From Labilithrix luteola (lineage in GTDB: Bacteria > Myxococcota_A > Polyangia > Polyangiales > Polyangiaceae): a stretch of 64,000 bases of DNA. Positions 1 to 9,695 of this stretch are shown piece by piece. The notes below the pieces were generated by a model. That model did no database searches. It saw only the letters and a list, made by a program, of their open reading frames with translations, and was not told the DNA's origin. Position 1 is the first letter of the stretch, and every line of letters starts with the position of its first letter. A program made the position numbers and the translations under genes. Location of the stretch: the NCBI RefSeq assembly GCF_001263205.1, contig NZ_CP012333.1:372001-436000 (forward strand). Direction: 5' to 3'.

Positions 1-556
1 ACTGCGGTTGCGCGTGAAGCTGCTGCACGAGCGTATCGAGTAGGCGTAGGGCGGTACCGCTCGCGTTCTCCGCTGCACTTCCTGTTTGGGTACCCGTTCC
101 GACCCAAACGACTTTTCCCGTCGAGAGCTCGACGACGCGCATCGAGAGACCGATGGCGGGCTCGCCGTCGAGGCCGCTCTTGTAACGCCACTCTTCGACA
201 CTGCCCGTCACCGCGTAATCGTATTTCGCGGTCTTCGCCCAATCGAGGGCGGCCTCGAAACGCTGGCGATCGCTCGTGAGGAGGCGCGAGTCGTCTTCTT
301 TGGGTGCGGGGTAGCTGTCGAGCTGCACGACACCGCGCTTGCGCAGGAGCGTCTCGAGAATGGCCTCCACGCGCTCGCCCGCCTGAGGAGTCTCCGAGTG
401 GTTCTGAACGGGAAGGAGCGCCCACTTTGCCGACGTCTTCAGGCTCCCGCTCCGATGAATGCTCGTCACTGGGCCACCGCACGCTGCGATGAGCCAGACG
501 ATCGCCGACAGGACAGCTGCTTTCACGAACCACGTTCTCCAACCGGAACGGTCCAC
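1..556 (-). CDS. pelC: PelC-like outer-membrane lipoprotein, C-terminus cut by window edge
   Basis: The frame is open to the left edge. It can only begin at the GTG at 556, because an in-frame TGA lies at 578-580, and GAAGGGGG sits at a good distance upstream. The product (185 complete codons visible) starts with a hydrophobic segment ending in LIAAC, a lipobox at about residue 26, and then enters a mixed alpha/beta domain. The segment TGSVEEWRYKSGLDGEPAIG is characteristic of PelC as I remember the family. PelC forms a periplasmic ring on the inner face of the outer membrane and funnels Pel polysaccharide to the PelB porin. It follows the PelB-like gene on the same strand after about 155 bp, supporting a shared transcript. 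The remaining C-terminal codons lie outside the window. Confidence 0.82.
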   Translation of the reverse strand, partial: MDRSGWRTWFVKAAVLSAIVWLIAACGGPVTSIHRSGSLKTSAKWALLPVQNHSETPQAGERVEAILETLLRKRGVVQLDSYPAPKEDDSRLLTSDRQRFEAALDWAKTAKYDYAVTGSVEEWRYKSGLDGEPAIGLSMRVVELSTGKVVWVGTGTQTGSAAENASGTALRLLDTLVQQLHAQPQ

Positions 557-711
557 GGGAGCCCCCTTCTCGCTAGGTCATCAGTGATGACCAACATCGC
601 CTCGTATGTGAAGCCTGAATGAATCGGGTGTCGTCGATGCCGCCGAAGTCGCGCCGCGCTGTCGCATGAACGGGAGGCCTCGACGGTTCTCTGCCGCACG
701 AACACTGAAAG

Positions 712-3498
712 TCAGAATGGGAACGCATACGAGAGCGCGAGCTCCGCGCTGTCGTTGTTCGGGATTCCGGCGATGCCACGGTTGTAAAACGCAAGGAAAC
801 TTGCCACACCGAACGGAGCACGAACGCTGGCGGAGCAGAGAACGTGGACGGCGGGATCGGCATCCGGCAAGAGAATGCCGTACGCGGCCTCGCAGTCGTA
901 CCGAGGATACGGCGCAGCATCGGGGCGATAGCGATCGGTGACGTCACCACGCGAGAAGTGAATCACGCCGCCCACGAGCTCGAAGCTCGGAGGCAACGCG
1001 CGCGCGATGTCGGCACGCGGGGGAATGAGCGCGTTGATGTCGGCAGGCTCGACCTTGCGATTGAACCGCTGGGACACCTGCCCCATGCCTCCGATGGAGA
1101 GCGAGGGCTCGCGGTTCAAGATCTTGAAGCCGGCTTCCGCCGTTCCGAGAGCGTCCCACGCGATGTGCTCGTAGCGACGTGACTGATCCTCACGCCCTTC
1201 GGCTTCGATCGATCCGTACCAGCGCGTCAGGTCGTAGCGCGCCTGCACGGAGGCCAAGTTGCGCACGGCACCGACGCGAAGCGCGCTCGTGTCGTCGATC
1301 TTCGAGCCGATCCTCACGTCGGTGGTGATGCCGAGCCTGCTGGTGACGAGCCGCTGGTCGAAGAAGCTCGCGCGCACGACCGGCGTCCCCTCCTGATAGT
1401 TGAACGCACCGCCAAACTCCGTAACGCCGCGCGCGGAAGTCCTCCGGAAGAGCGCGCCTCCGTCGCCCTCGAAGCGCGGCTGGTCGAGGACGAGCACTCC
1501 GCCGCGATCCGACATGCGCACGCCGCTGGCGGTATAGATGATTCGACCACGAGCGAGGTCGTGGGCCATCGAAACCTCCGGCCCGGCGATGTCGAGACCG
1601 GTGATGAGCGTGTAGTTGGCGCCGGCGCGCACGATACGACGGTGCCTCTCCGCGATGCGCTGGAGCTCGTCGCGCATGGGCTCCTCCGCCCCGACCACGT
1701 CGGTCGCAAGAGTCTGGGAGATGACGCTGGCAGCGTCCGGCTCCCGATCGATCGAAACCAGCGCGTGAACGCGGTCCTCGACGGGTAGGTCGCCGCCCTC
1801 GGCGAGCAAGCGGCTCATCTGGGATTGATCGCCGTCGACGAGCGCGAGCGCCAAGCGGTAGCGCCGGAAGCGGCCTGACATGTCGAGGGTCTTCGACCGC
1901 TCGACGATGGGCCGGGCGAAGTCCGGCCGGCCCGTGGAGAGGTACCAATCGGCGGCCATCTCCTCTTCGCCGGGCGGTACACGCAAGCCGCTGATGCGGA
2001 GGGCCTTGCGAGGCTGCTGCGGCTGCTGTTGCGCATCTGGCGGCGCCTCGACGGCTCCTGTGCCGCCGAGAAGTGCCGACATCCAGCGATCGGCTTGGGG
2101 GACGCCGTCGTTGTCTCGCACGACCGAGACCGTCGACTCGATGAGCGCGAGATCCTCTTGCGTAAAGCGCCCGCGCTTCAGCGCGTCGGCCATCTGCTTG
2201 CGCAGGCCGGCGACGGCACGACGGCGCATCTCGTCGCTCACCGAACGACGCCCGAGTCGACCGAAAATCTCGGAGAAGTCGAGTAGGACGCGAGGGTCGG
2301 CGGGATTGGCGCGAAGCTCGAGACCAAAGAACGCCACGGCATCCTCGAATCGCCCGATCCGCGCGAGCCCGACGGCCATCGGCATCCACAGCGCCTCCTG
2401 TTGGCGCGCGCTCGAGCGCCAGGATACGACGCGCACGCGAACCTCGGCGTCGTCGGCGACCTCCAGCGCCTGCCATAGGTACGCCGCGCGTATCGCGCCG
2501 TCATCCGGCTGGAGCGCAAGCGCGCTGGCGTATGCTTTGAGGGCCGTCTTCCCCTCTCCCGCCTGGCGAGCGAGCTCGCCTCGCAGCAGGAAGTACTCCG
2601 CCGACTCGTGGAGGTTGCCGGGCGCCTTGTCCGCCGAGTCCAGGATCGCTCTCACGCCACGCCAATCGTTCTCGCTCTCGCGGAGATGAGCCGCGAGAAT
2701 GACGATGGCACCGTCCTTCGTTCGCTTGTGTTCGGCGAGCGCGACCTTCACGGCATCGTCGTAGCGATGCGCGTCCGACAGGAGCGCGAACAGACGTTGG
2801 CCGGCATGGAGCGCGGCGGGCTCCACGTGGTAGACCTTCTCGTACGCGACGAGCGCGTCGGCGTCCTCGTCGCGATCCCACGCGAGCGTAGCCAGGTCTT
2901 CCCAGTACTCCTTGGCGTCGTCCGGCATTTGGGCCCGGAGCTTCTGGAGAATCTCGTACGCCGCGTCGACCTCGCCGCTGCGCGAGAGGTCGCGTGCGTA
3001 CGCGTGACCTTCTTGAGGGGTGAGCGCGTCGAAGCCGAACCGCGCGACGAGCGCCTTCCATTCCACGATGGCATCGTTCGTGTGACCGCTGCGGGCGAGC
3101 AGCTTCGCGAGGATCACGCGCGTGGCTTTTTCAGTGGGAAAGCGCTTGATGCGGTTGCGTAGGAAGTCGACGGCGACGTCCGGCGTTCCGGCGATCTCGT
3201 GGGCCTGCACCACTTGCTGGAGGTCCGCTTCGCTCGCATTCTTCGCGAGCCCCTGCATCGCAAGGAGCTTCGCGACAAGCTTGTCGTCGTGCATCTGACG
3301 CGCGAGGCGAAGGGCATTCGCGTAAGCGCCTCCCCCGCTCGGCTCGCTCGCCTCGCTCGCCCCGCTCGGCGCCGCTGACTTGGTTTGCGCTTTCCGTCGA
3401 GGCTGGTCGGCCGCCGCAATGACCGGCCAGATCAGCGAAAGCAGAGCCAGCGTCGACAGCGCCGACCAGTTCGAGCGCAAGCTGTGAGCCCGTCGCAT
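712..3498 (-). CDS. pelB: PelB-like TPR and outer-membrane beta-barrel export protein
   Basis: The product is 928 aa from the ATG at 3498, chosen because it is followed at once by a signal peptide (MRRAHSLRSNWSALSTL... ending near VIAAADQP). A longer frame upstream adds only non-signal sequence. Residues of about 50-550 are alanine/leucine-rich helical repeats of the TPR type (for example YEKVYHVEPAALHAGQRLFA). The last 300 or so residues alternate polar and aromatic residues as in beta strands and end in Phe (LSYAFPF), the usual Omp85-recognised C-terminus. PelB of Pseudomonas has the same order: TPR scaffold then 16-strand porin exporting Pel. It is shorter than the Pseudomonas protein (about 1,190 aa), and the missing N-terminal part seems to be encoded by the TPR gene at 7623. 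It lies between a GH114 lipoprotein gene and pelC, all on the minus strand. The alternative is an unrelated TPR porin, but the context makes PelB best. Confidence 0.75.
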   Translation of the reverse strand: MRRAHSLRSNWSALSTLALLSLIWPVIAAADQPRRKAQTKSAAPSGASEASEPSGGGAYANALRLARQMHDDKLVAKLLAMQGLAKNASEADLQQVVQAHEIAGTPDVAVDFLRNRIKRFPTEKATRVILAKLLARSGHTNDAIVEWKALVARFGFDALTPQEGHAYARDLSRSGEVDAAYEILQKLRAQMPDDAKEYWEDLATLAWDRDEDADALVAYEKVYHVEPAALHAGQRLFALLSDAHRYDDAVKVALAEHKRTKDGAIVILAAHLRESENDWRGVRAILDSADKAPGNLHESAEYFLLRGELARQAGEGKTALKAYASALALQPDDGAIRAAYLWQALEVADDAEVRVRVVSWRSSARQQEALWMPMAVGLARIGRFEDAVAFFGLELRANPADPRVLLDFSEIFGRLGRRSVSDEMRRRAVAGLRKQMADALKRGRFTQEDLALIESTVSVVRDNDGVPQADRWMSALLGGTGAVEAPPDAQQQPQQPRKALRISGLRVPPGEEEMAADWYLSTGRPDFARPIVERSKTLDMSGRFRRYRLALALVDGDQSQMSRLLAEGGDLPVEDRVHALVSIDREPDAASVISQTLATDVVGAEEPMRDELQRIAERHRRIVRAGANYTLITGLDIAGPEVSMAHDLARGRIIYTASGVRMSDRGGVLVLDQPRFEGDGGALFRRTSARGVTEFGGAFNYQEGTPVVRASFFDQRLVTSRLGITTDVRIGSKIDDTSALRVGAVRNLASVQARYDLTRWYGSIEAEGREDQSRRYEHIAWDALGTAEAGFKILNREPSLSIGGMGQVSQRFNRKVEPADINALIPPRADIARALPPSFELVGGVIHFSRGDVTDRYRPDAAPYPRYDCEAAYGILLPDADPAVHVLCSASVRAPFGVASFLAFYNRGIAGIPNNDSAELALSYAFPF

Positions 3499-3638
3499 GC
3501 CCCATCCAGCTTGCAATTGCTTGACGTATTTTGAAATCCTCGACGGAAGCTCGAATGCAAATTCACAAGAATTGCGCAGACACACCGCAGTGAGATCAAA
3601 TTCCTCGTCGCGAGTCTCGAATCGCTCGAAACGAAGAT

Positions 3639-4724
3639 TCAATCCCAGAAGCACACGAGTTTCTGTCCTCCACTCTGATCCGTGGCATAGGGCGAAAACC
3701 CGCGAGCCCGTGCACGTGCGAACGCTCGCTGCGCGGCACTCTTGCTCTCGCAGCTGCCCACGTAATCCTCGACGCCGATCCAGAACGGCCGGCCCGCCGC
3801 GTTGGCGAGACGAAGCACGCTCCACGCGACGAGCTGCTCCTCCGCGCTGTCGTCGTACTTCGGGGCGTACACTTCTTCGTGGGCGATGCCGTCGAGCAAC
3901 GTGGCGAAGCGAACTCCGCCGGTCATTCCTTCACGCGTCACCTCGCTCGTCGCGTTCTGCATGACCAAGAGGTGGCGCGGAAACTTCTCGCGCAGCTTGC
4001 GAATCAGATCGAGCCCGCCTTGCCGGCAGCTCGCCGAGCACGGCCCGTTCTTCGACGTCGGAGAGTGCTCGAGGATCTCCAGGTTGTCGAGGTAGAAGCC
4101 GTCGACGCGCGATGCCAGCCGTGGGGCGACGTACTCGACGATCAGCCGCTGGTACTCGGGATTTCCGAGGTCCATCCACGTCTCGTCCGGATAGCCCTCG
4201 TACGACCCGCGCTGCGCGGTGACGTTGGCACCACACGAGACGAACTCGGGCGCCACCTTCGACCAGTACGTTCGGTAGTGCTCGCACGAGCCGATGTTCA
4301 AGTAGCTGATGAGGTGGTTCCTGCCACCGCCGCGCAGCGTGGCGAGCTGCGCGTCCGTGAAGTTCCCGGCTCCAGGATCGGCGTCGATGTTGATGATCCG
4401 ATAGGACTGCGCGACGCGCGTGAGGTCGCCCATCTGGCTCGCCGTCCCGTAGAACGAGACCCAAGGACCGGCGTGCTCGAAGCCAGGGCCGATGGTCGTC
4501 ATCGCCGACGACTTCGGTACGCCCACGACCCCGCCGGGCATCGAGCCCCTCGACGTCGAAGACGACGAATTCGGGTCCGCGGGGGCGCTCGACTCCTCGT
4601 AGGCACTCACGCGCGGCGAAGCCGTCGACGACGAGCCGCGCGTCTGGCAACCGGGAACCAGAACACAAAACGATGCGCTCGCAGCAATGGCCACGAACGC
4701 GATCACGGATCGCGACATGCTCAT
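3639..4724 (-). CDS. GH114-family (endo-alpha-1,4-polygalactosaminidase-like) lipoprotein
   Basis: The product has a lipoprotein signal (FCVLVPGC, Cys near residue 26), a Ser/Thr-rich linker and one TIM-barrel domain of the TM1410/GH114 type. Visible family features are WVSFYG at strand 1, IINIDADPG, the acidic YLDNLE segment and a C-terminal ending YATD...LVCFWD. GH114 enzymes cleave alpha-1,4-linked galactosamine polymers, and Pel contains such units, so it could trim or release Pel at the envelope. Its start is ambiguous: ATGs lie at 4724 and 4718, with a TTG at 4733, and none has a strong ribosome-binding site. It is divergent from pelA, which carries its own GH114 domain, so the locus has two related hydrolase domains. 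It is 140 bp upstream of the PelB-like gene and probably co-transcribed with it. Confidence 0.82.
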   Translation of the reverse strand: MSMSRSVIAFVAIAASASFCVLVPGCQTRGSSSTASPRVSAYEESSAPADPNSSSSTSRGSMPGGVVGVPKSSAMTTIGPGFEHAGPWVSFYGTASQMGDLTRVAQSYRIINIDADPGAGNFTDAQLATLRGGGRNHLISYLNIGSCEHYRTYWSKVAPEFVSCGANVTAQRGSYEGYPDETWMDLGNPEYQRLIVEYVAPRLASRVDGFYLDNLEILEHSPTSKNGPCSASCRQGGLDLIRKLREKFPRHLLVMQNATSEVTREGMTGGVRFATLLDGIAHEEVYAPKYDDSAEEQLVAWSVLRLANAAGRPFWIGVEDYVGSCESKSAAQRAFARARARGFSPYATDQSGGQKLVCFWD

Positions 4725-4801
4725 TTGAATCAAACTAAATCATATTCACCAGCCCACGGCGAGACTTCACTCACCACGAGTGATGTGTAGATTCGAAGGT
4801 C

Positions 4802-7636
4802 ATGCTCGAGCGGTCCCCGCACGCGAAAAATCTCGCGCTGCCGAAACGGGCGATGTTCGGCCTCCTTCTCGGCGCGGCGCTCACGAGTGCGCCCATGTCT
4901 TCCGCACAGACTCCGCAGAAGCCTGCAAACGGCGCCGCAGCAACCGCGTTTTTCTACGGCAAAGACCTCCCGCGGGAGCTCCTCGCTCACTACGACCGCG
5001 TGGTCGTCGAGCCCGATCACTTCGCGAAGATTCCGGATTCTCCGCGCGCCGAGCTCTTCGCCTACGTCTCACTCGGAGAGGCGAATCGTTCTCGTTCCTG
5101 GTACGCCTCGATTCCAAAGAATCTTTTTCTCGGCACGAACGAACAATGGGGCAGCGATGTCATCGATACCAAAAATGCGGCTTGGCAAACGTTCGTCCTC
5201 GATCGCGTCATCGAGCCGCTCTGGACGAAGGGCTACCGAGGCTTCTTCTTCGACACCCTCGACAGCTACAAGAACTACGCGAAGACCCCCGCGGAGCAGC
5301 AGCCTCACGCACGACAGCTCGGAGCCATCGTCACGACGTTGAAGGAGCGACACCCTGACGCGAAGGTCGTCCTCAATCGAGGATTCGACGTTCTGCCTCA
5401 CGCACCGCACGTCGATGGGTTCGTCGCCGAATCGCTGTTCGCAACGTGCGACTCGAATGGCAGCAACTGCCGAGCGATGCCGAGCGCGTCGACGCAAGAG
5501 CTCCTACAGAAACTGAAGCTCGTTCGAACGAACTACAATCTCCCCGTCACCGTCATCGACTACGCACCTCCGGATCGCGCCGGACGGAAGGCGATCGCCA
5601 AGCGCATACTGGAGGCCGGATTCGATCCCTGGGTGTCGACTCCTGCGCTCGACGAGATCGGCGTAGGGCGCGTCGAGATCGTCCCCCGTCGTGTGCTGCT
5701 CCTCTACAAGAGTACCGGCGAGGGCTATCTCGGCGTGGAAGACGCCGCCGTGCTCATCGCGCCGACCCTCGAGTGGTTCGGGTATGCCGTCGACTATGCC
5801 GACGTGCGCGATCCGCTTCCGACCGGAAAGCTCGCCGGACGTTACGCCGGCATCGTCACGCTGCTCCCGAACGTCGTCGACGCTCCTGGCCCCTATCGCA
5901 AGTGGCTCACCGAACAGCTCGCATCGGGCCTGCGTATCGCATTCATCGAAGGATTCGGCTTCGAGCCCGATGGGGAGTTCCTCGCCAAGCTTGGCCTCGC
6001 GAACGCCAAGGCCACGGCCACGGCGCCCATGAAGATCACGGCGCAGTCGAAGCACTTCGGCTTCGAAGGCCCGGTTCGCCCGCATCTCCGCGATCGTCCT
6101 CCGGTCAGGGTCACCGGCGCCGACGTGCGCTCGCTCCTTCGCCTCGAAGACGCCGACGGCGGCGTGTGGGACGGCGCAGCGCTCGGGCCTTGGGGAGGCG
6201 TGGCGTTCATTCCTTACGTGCTCGAGGACCGACTCGAGCAGGAGCGCCGATTCCTGCTCGACCCTTTCAGCTTCATCAAAGAGGCTCTCGCGCTCCCGCC
6301 CATCCCCGCCCCCGACGTGACGACCGAGGGTGGGCGCCGGATCATGACCGCCCATCTCGACGGCGACGCGTTCGTGAGCCGCGTCGAGCGACCGGACGCA
6401 CCGTTCACCGCCAAGGTGGTCCTCGAAGAGATCCTCCGCGTGTACCGGATCCCGCACACGGTCTCGATCGTCGAAGGAGAGGTCTCGAGCGCGGGGATGT
6501 ATCCGCAGTACACGGCGCAGCTGGAGGACTACGCGCGGAAGATCTTCGCGCTTCCTCATGTGGAGATGGCCTCGCACACCTTCAGCCATCCCTTCGAATG
6601 GGAAGATGCCGAGGCCGGTCACCGTGACCCGCTCCCTCACCTCGCCATCCCCAATTACAAATTCGATCTGATGCGTGAAATCAAAGGGGCGGTCGACCAG
6701 ATCAACACGTACGCGCCCCCCGGCAAGAAGGTGAAGGTCGTCTTGTGGTCGGGCAACTGCTCGCCGAGCGCCGACGCGGTGGGCCTTGCCACGTCGCTCG
6801 GGCTCCTCAACGTGAATGGCGGGGGCGCGACGCGCACGAAGGACACGCCGTCACTCACACGCGGCTCGCCGATGGGCATTCCGAAGAGACCAGGCGTGTA
6901 CCAGGTGTTCGCCCCCGTCGAGAACGAGAACGTCTACACGAACGACTGGCTGGGGCCCTTCGATGGCTACCGGCATGCCATCGAGACGTACGAGCTCAAC
7001 GAGAACCCGCGACGCCTCAGCACGCTCACCATCTACTATCACTTCTATTCGGCCGCGAAGACCGCGTCGCTTCGGGCGGTCAAAGAAGTCTACGACTGGG
7101 CGATCAAGCAGGAGACGACGCCGCTCTACCTCTCTCAGTACGCAGCCAAGGTACTCGCCTTCCAGCAGGTATCGCTCGCGCGCACGCTCGACGGAGCGAC
7201 CTGGGAGGTCGGCAACTTGGGCGAGCTCCGCACGCTTCGACTCGATCCGCAGCTTGGTTGGCCGGACATGGGGCGGTCGAGCGCCGTGGCCGGCGTGCGC
7301 GACGCGAGCCCCGGCAGGTACGTTCACCTCACCGACGACTTCGAGCGCGGTGTCGCGGTTCTCGGCTTTTCGAGCTCGGTGCCCACGGCGCCACGTCTCC
7401 AGCACGCCAACGGACGAGCACGACGCTGGCGCATTCGAGACGCGCGTCACGCGAGCATTCGCATCGACGCCAACATGCCCGTGGAGATGGCCGTCGAGGC
7501 GCAGACGTCGTGCGTGCTCGTGCTAGGCGGGAAGCGCATCGCCCCGAGCAGCACGGTGTCTCGCGACCGCGCCGTCGTCTCGAACTTCCGTTTGACGATG
7601 AGCGACACGGGGGAGGCCGAACTTGAGTGTCAGTGA
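4802..7636 (+). CDS. pelA: PelA-like bifunctional Pel hydrolase/deacetylase
   Basis: The product is 944 aa, almost the length of Pseudomonas PelA (948 aa). It has an exported N-terminus (hydrophobic MFGLLLGAALTSAPMSSAQ), then a GH114 hydrolase domain (about 45-280) with FFFDTLD (D151) and VAESLF (E210) at the expected catalytic positions. A reductase/flavodoxin-like middle domain follows (about 295-500). A CE4-like deacetylase comes next, with the metal pair HLDGDAF (D519, D521) and SHTFSHPF (H591, H595), and then a beta-rich C-terminal region. The 72-residue spacing from the first Asp to the first His equals that which I recall for PelA of P. aeruginosa. PelA deacetylates Pel in the periplasm, needed for export, and can also cleave it. 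The gene diverges from the GH114/pelB/pelC arm and its end overlaps the next gene. Confidence 0.92.
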   Translation: MLERSPHAKNLALPKRAMFGLLLGAALTSAPMSSAQTPQKPANGAAATAFFYGKDLPRELLAHYDRVVVEPDHFAKIPDSPRAELFAYVSLGEANRSRSWYASIPKNLFLGTNEQWGSDVIDTKNAAWQTFVLDRVIEPLWTKGYRGFFFDTLDSYKNYAKTPAEQQPHARQLGAIVTTLKERHPDAKVVLNRGFDVLPHAPHVDGFVAESLFATCDSNGSNCRAMPSASTQELLQKLKLVRTNYNLPVTVIDYAPPDRAGRKAIAKRILEAGFDPWVSTPALDEIGVGRVEIVPRRVLLLYKSTGEGYLGVEDAAVLIAPTLEWFGYAVDYADVRDPLPTGKLAGRYAGIVTLLPNVVDAPGPYRKWLTEQLASGLRIAFIEGFGFEPDGEFLAKLGLANAKATATAPMKITAQSKHFGFEGPVRPHLRDRPPVRVTGADVRSLLRLEDADGGVWDGAALGPWGGVAFIPYVLEDRLEQERRFLLDPFSFIKEALALPPIPAPDVTTEGGRRIMTAHLDGDAFVSRVERPDAPFTAKVVLEEILRVYRIPHTVSIVEGEVSSAGMYPQYTAQLEDYARKIFALPHVEMASHTFSHPFEWEDAEAGHRDPLPHLAIPNYKFDLMREIKGAVDQINTYAPPGKKVKVVLWSGNCSPSADAVGLATSLGLLNVNGGGATRTKDTPSLTRGSPMGIPKRPGVYQVFAPVENENVYTNDWLGPFDGYRHAIETYELNENPRRLSTLTIYYHFYSAAKTASLRAVKEVYDWAIKQETTPLYLSQYAAKVLAFQQVSLARTLDGATWEVGNLGELRTLRLDPQLGWPDMGRSSAVAGVRDASPGRYVHLTDDFERGVAVLGFSSSVPTAPRLQHANGRARRWRIRDARHASIRIDANMPVEMAVEAQTSCVLVLGGKRIAPSSTVSRDRAVVSNFRLTMSDTGEAELECQ

Positions 7637-8723
7637 ACTTGGCTCGAGCGCGAACGAACGCCCGCGACCGGTCTTCGCGAGCGCCCCCGTCATGCTCGGC
7701 TTCGCGTTCATGATGGGGGTCGTGCTGGCGACCGTGTTTCCGACGGAGCGCGAGTTCGCCGAAGTCGCCCGAAGCCAGCGCGGCGACGCCTACTCGATCG
7801 GCTACCTCAGTGTCGTCACGCGCGCCAAGCCCCAAGACGCCCATCTGAGGCTCACCTACACGCGCGAGCTCTTTCGACTGGGTCGTTGGGACGAGGCTCT
7901 CGATGCTCTGCCGACGGTCTCGATGGCGCCGGCCCTCGCCCCCGAGATCAAGACGCTCAAGCTGGACATCATGCTCGCACGCGCCCGTTCGTTCGAAGAC
8001 GACGATCCGCGGGCCGCCCCTGCGTATGCCGACGTGTTGACGGAACTGCAGTCCGAGAGCGAGATGACATGGTCGCCCGAGCGCACGCGCGAACTCGCGA
8101 GGCTCACCCTCGAGCTCGAAGCACCGGCACTCGCCGCGCGCTACTACCAGAGCCTCGCGGCCATCGAACCCGACGACGGCGAACGCGCGAAGGCACTCGC
8201 CGACGCGGGGCGATGGCTACGCGCATCCGGTGACCTCGCTCGCGCGGCGGAGAGCTATCAGCACGCGGCCACCACCACGCAAGATCCGACGAATCGAGCT
8301 TCGTATCTGCTCGCGAGCGCCGAAACGCTCGAAGCCATGAACGAGCCGTGTGGCGGCGCGAAGGTCGTGCAATCGGCGGCGAACGAGTCGACCGATCCGG
8401 CATACGTCGCGCGAGTGACCGCGATGATGACGTCGTGCGGACACGTGAACGATGCGCGACTGCTCGGGCGTCGACTCCTGAAGCTCCAACCGGACGACGC
8501 GCAAACCCGATCCCAGATTCGACGTGAGCTCGCGGCGGGTGATCCGGCCGCGGCGCTCAATCTTCTGTTGCCTCTCGTGAAGGCCCGTCCGCAGGACAGG
8601 AACCTCCGCGCGACGACGGCACGCGTGGCCGAGTGGGCCGGGCAACCGAAGGTGGCGCTCGAGCACTGGCTGTGGCTGATGGGCAATGGCTACGCGCCCA
8701 CGAACGAGCTCGCTCTTCCCTGA
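7623..8723 (+). CDS. Membrane-anchored TPR protein, likely the N-terminal half of a split PelB
   Basis: The start is the TTG at 7623, preceded by GGGGGAGG with good spacing. It lies inside the 3' end of pelA (14-nt overlap), so translation is likely coupled. The 366-aa product has a short cytoplasmic tail and one membrane span (about residues 21-41, VMLGFAFMMGVVLATVFP). About 310 periplasmic residues of TPR-like helices follow, such as LRLTYTRELFRLGRWDEAL. An inner-membrane anchor followed directly by this type of TPR array resembles, from memory, the start of PelB, where TPRs bind PelA; this would complement the shortened PelB-like protein at 712. PelE is the other Pel protein with TM plus TPR, but it normally sits next to pelD. 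Function is inferred from fold and overlap with pelA. Confidence 0.7.
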   Translation: MSVSELGSSANERPRPVFASAPVMLGFAFMMGVVLATVFPTEREFAEVARSQRGDAYSIGYLSVVTRAKPQDAHLRLTYTRELFRLGRWDEALDALPTVSMAPALAPEIKTLKLDIMLARARSFEDDDPRAAPAYADVLTELQSESEMTWSPERTRELARLTLELEAPALAARYYQSLAAIEPDDGERAKALADAGRWLRASGDLARAAESYQHAATTTQDPTNRASYLLASAETLEAMNEPCGGAKVVQSAANESTDPAYVARVTAMMTSCGHVNDARLLGRRLLKLQPDDAQTRSQIRRELAAGDPAAALNLLLPLVKARPQDRNLRATTARVAEWAGQPKVALEHWLWLMGNGYAPTNELALP

Positions 8724-8798
8724 GCTCAGCCGATCGCGCCAAGGCGAACGTCGGCGCGACGTTTGGAGATATACTGCGCGGCCCTCGTGCCGCGTTCG

Positions 8799-9599
8799 AT
8801 GTTGCCCCGTACTGCTTTGCTTCTCCTCGTGATCGGGCCGGTGATCGGGGCGACGTCGGCGTGCGAGGATCCGCCGAAGCCCACGAAAATCACGGTCGTT
8901 CCGGATGCCGCGCCCCCAACGCCGCCTGCACGTGAAGGCTGCGCGCGGACGGGCAGCATGGACGCGCTCGACGGCGACCCGACGTGCGTCGTTCCGCGGC
9001 CGCCCGAAGACACGATGCGGGCAGTGCTCAAGAACCTCTCCCTGACGATGACGGTCGAGCCCGAGGTGATCGCCGGAAGCGCGACACGCATCACCGTCAC
9101 CATCACGAACACGGCGCCGGTGGAGACGACCGTGCTGCTCGAAGCGAAGCCCCGATCGTGGTCGCCACGCCCCGACTGGACGCGTGTGTCCGGGATCCCC
9201 GAAGCCATCGCCACGGGCGAATCGACCCCGCGATTGCTCTTCCCTTCGAGCACCACCGATTCGTTCGATCGCGACGTGGACGCCGTCCCCCTGGTCGCGA
9301 ACACGATCGACAAGAACGCGACGTCTTCCGTGCTCGCCGTCCACCTTCGACCGGGCGGCAAGCTCACGCACGACATGCAGTGGTTCGCGTATCGGATCCC
9401 CGCCCCCGCGCCGATCGTCAAGGACGACGCTGGGCACCGCTACGTTCCGAAGACGTCGGCGCAGAATCTCCCCGCGGGCGAGTACTCGGTCAACGTCGAC
9501 CTACCGCTCTACGGTCTCTCGAAAGAGGAGCGAAAGCTCACGACGCGCATTCGCGTGGTGCCGGCCACGCTGCCCGACGGCGGCACGCGCCACCGCTGA
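8799..9599 (+). CDS. Putative lipoprotein with a beta-sandwich-like domain, function unknown
   Basis: The start is the ATG at 8799. It is followed by a lipoprotein signal ending in GATSAC, then Glu and a Pro-rich linker (about residues 22-45). The 266-aa product carries a repeated beta-strand pattern (MRAVLKNLSLTMTVEPEVIA, RITVTITNTAP), like an intracellular-proteinase-inhibitor or Ig-like sandwich used for protein-protein contacts. I do not recognise a named family. It lies 75 bp after the TPR gene on the same strand and could be the last gene of the Pel plus-strand arm, but nothing in its sequence ties it to Pel. It may equally have its own promoter. Confidence 0.65.
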   Translation: MLPRTALLLLVIGPVIGATSACEDPPKPTKITVVPDAAPPTPPAREGCARTGSMDALDGDPTCVVPRPPEDTMRAVLKNLSLTMTVEPEVIAGSATRITVTITNTAPVETTVLLEAKPRSWSPRPDWTRVSGIPEAIATGESTPRLLFPSSTTDSFDRDVDAVPLVANTIDKNATSSVLAVHLRPGGKLTHDMQWFAYRIPAPAPIVKDDAGHRYVPKTSAQNLPAGEYSVNVDLPLYGLSKEERKLTTRIRVVPATLPDGGTRHR

Positions 9600-9695
9600 C
9601 GCATACATGCAGGGAGCTGATCCGTATATTTCGCGAATCGGCGGTGGTTTGCGCGCCATCCGGTATAAAAAGGAAGGCGAGGAGACACGACGCAC

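Noticed and set aside
7623..8723. Assignment of the TPR protein as PelE
   Set aside because: PelE usually has more than one N-terminal span and lies beside pelD; a single span, overlap with pelA and the shortened PelB favour a split PelB, though PelE is not excluded.
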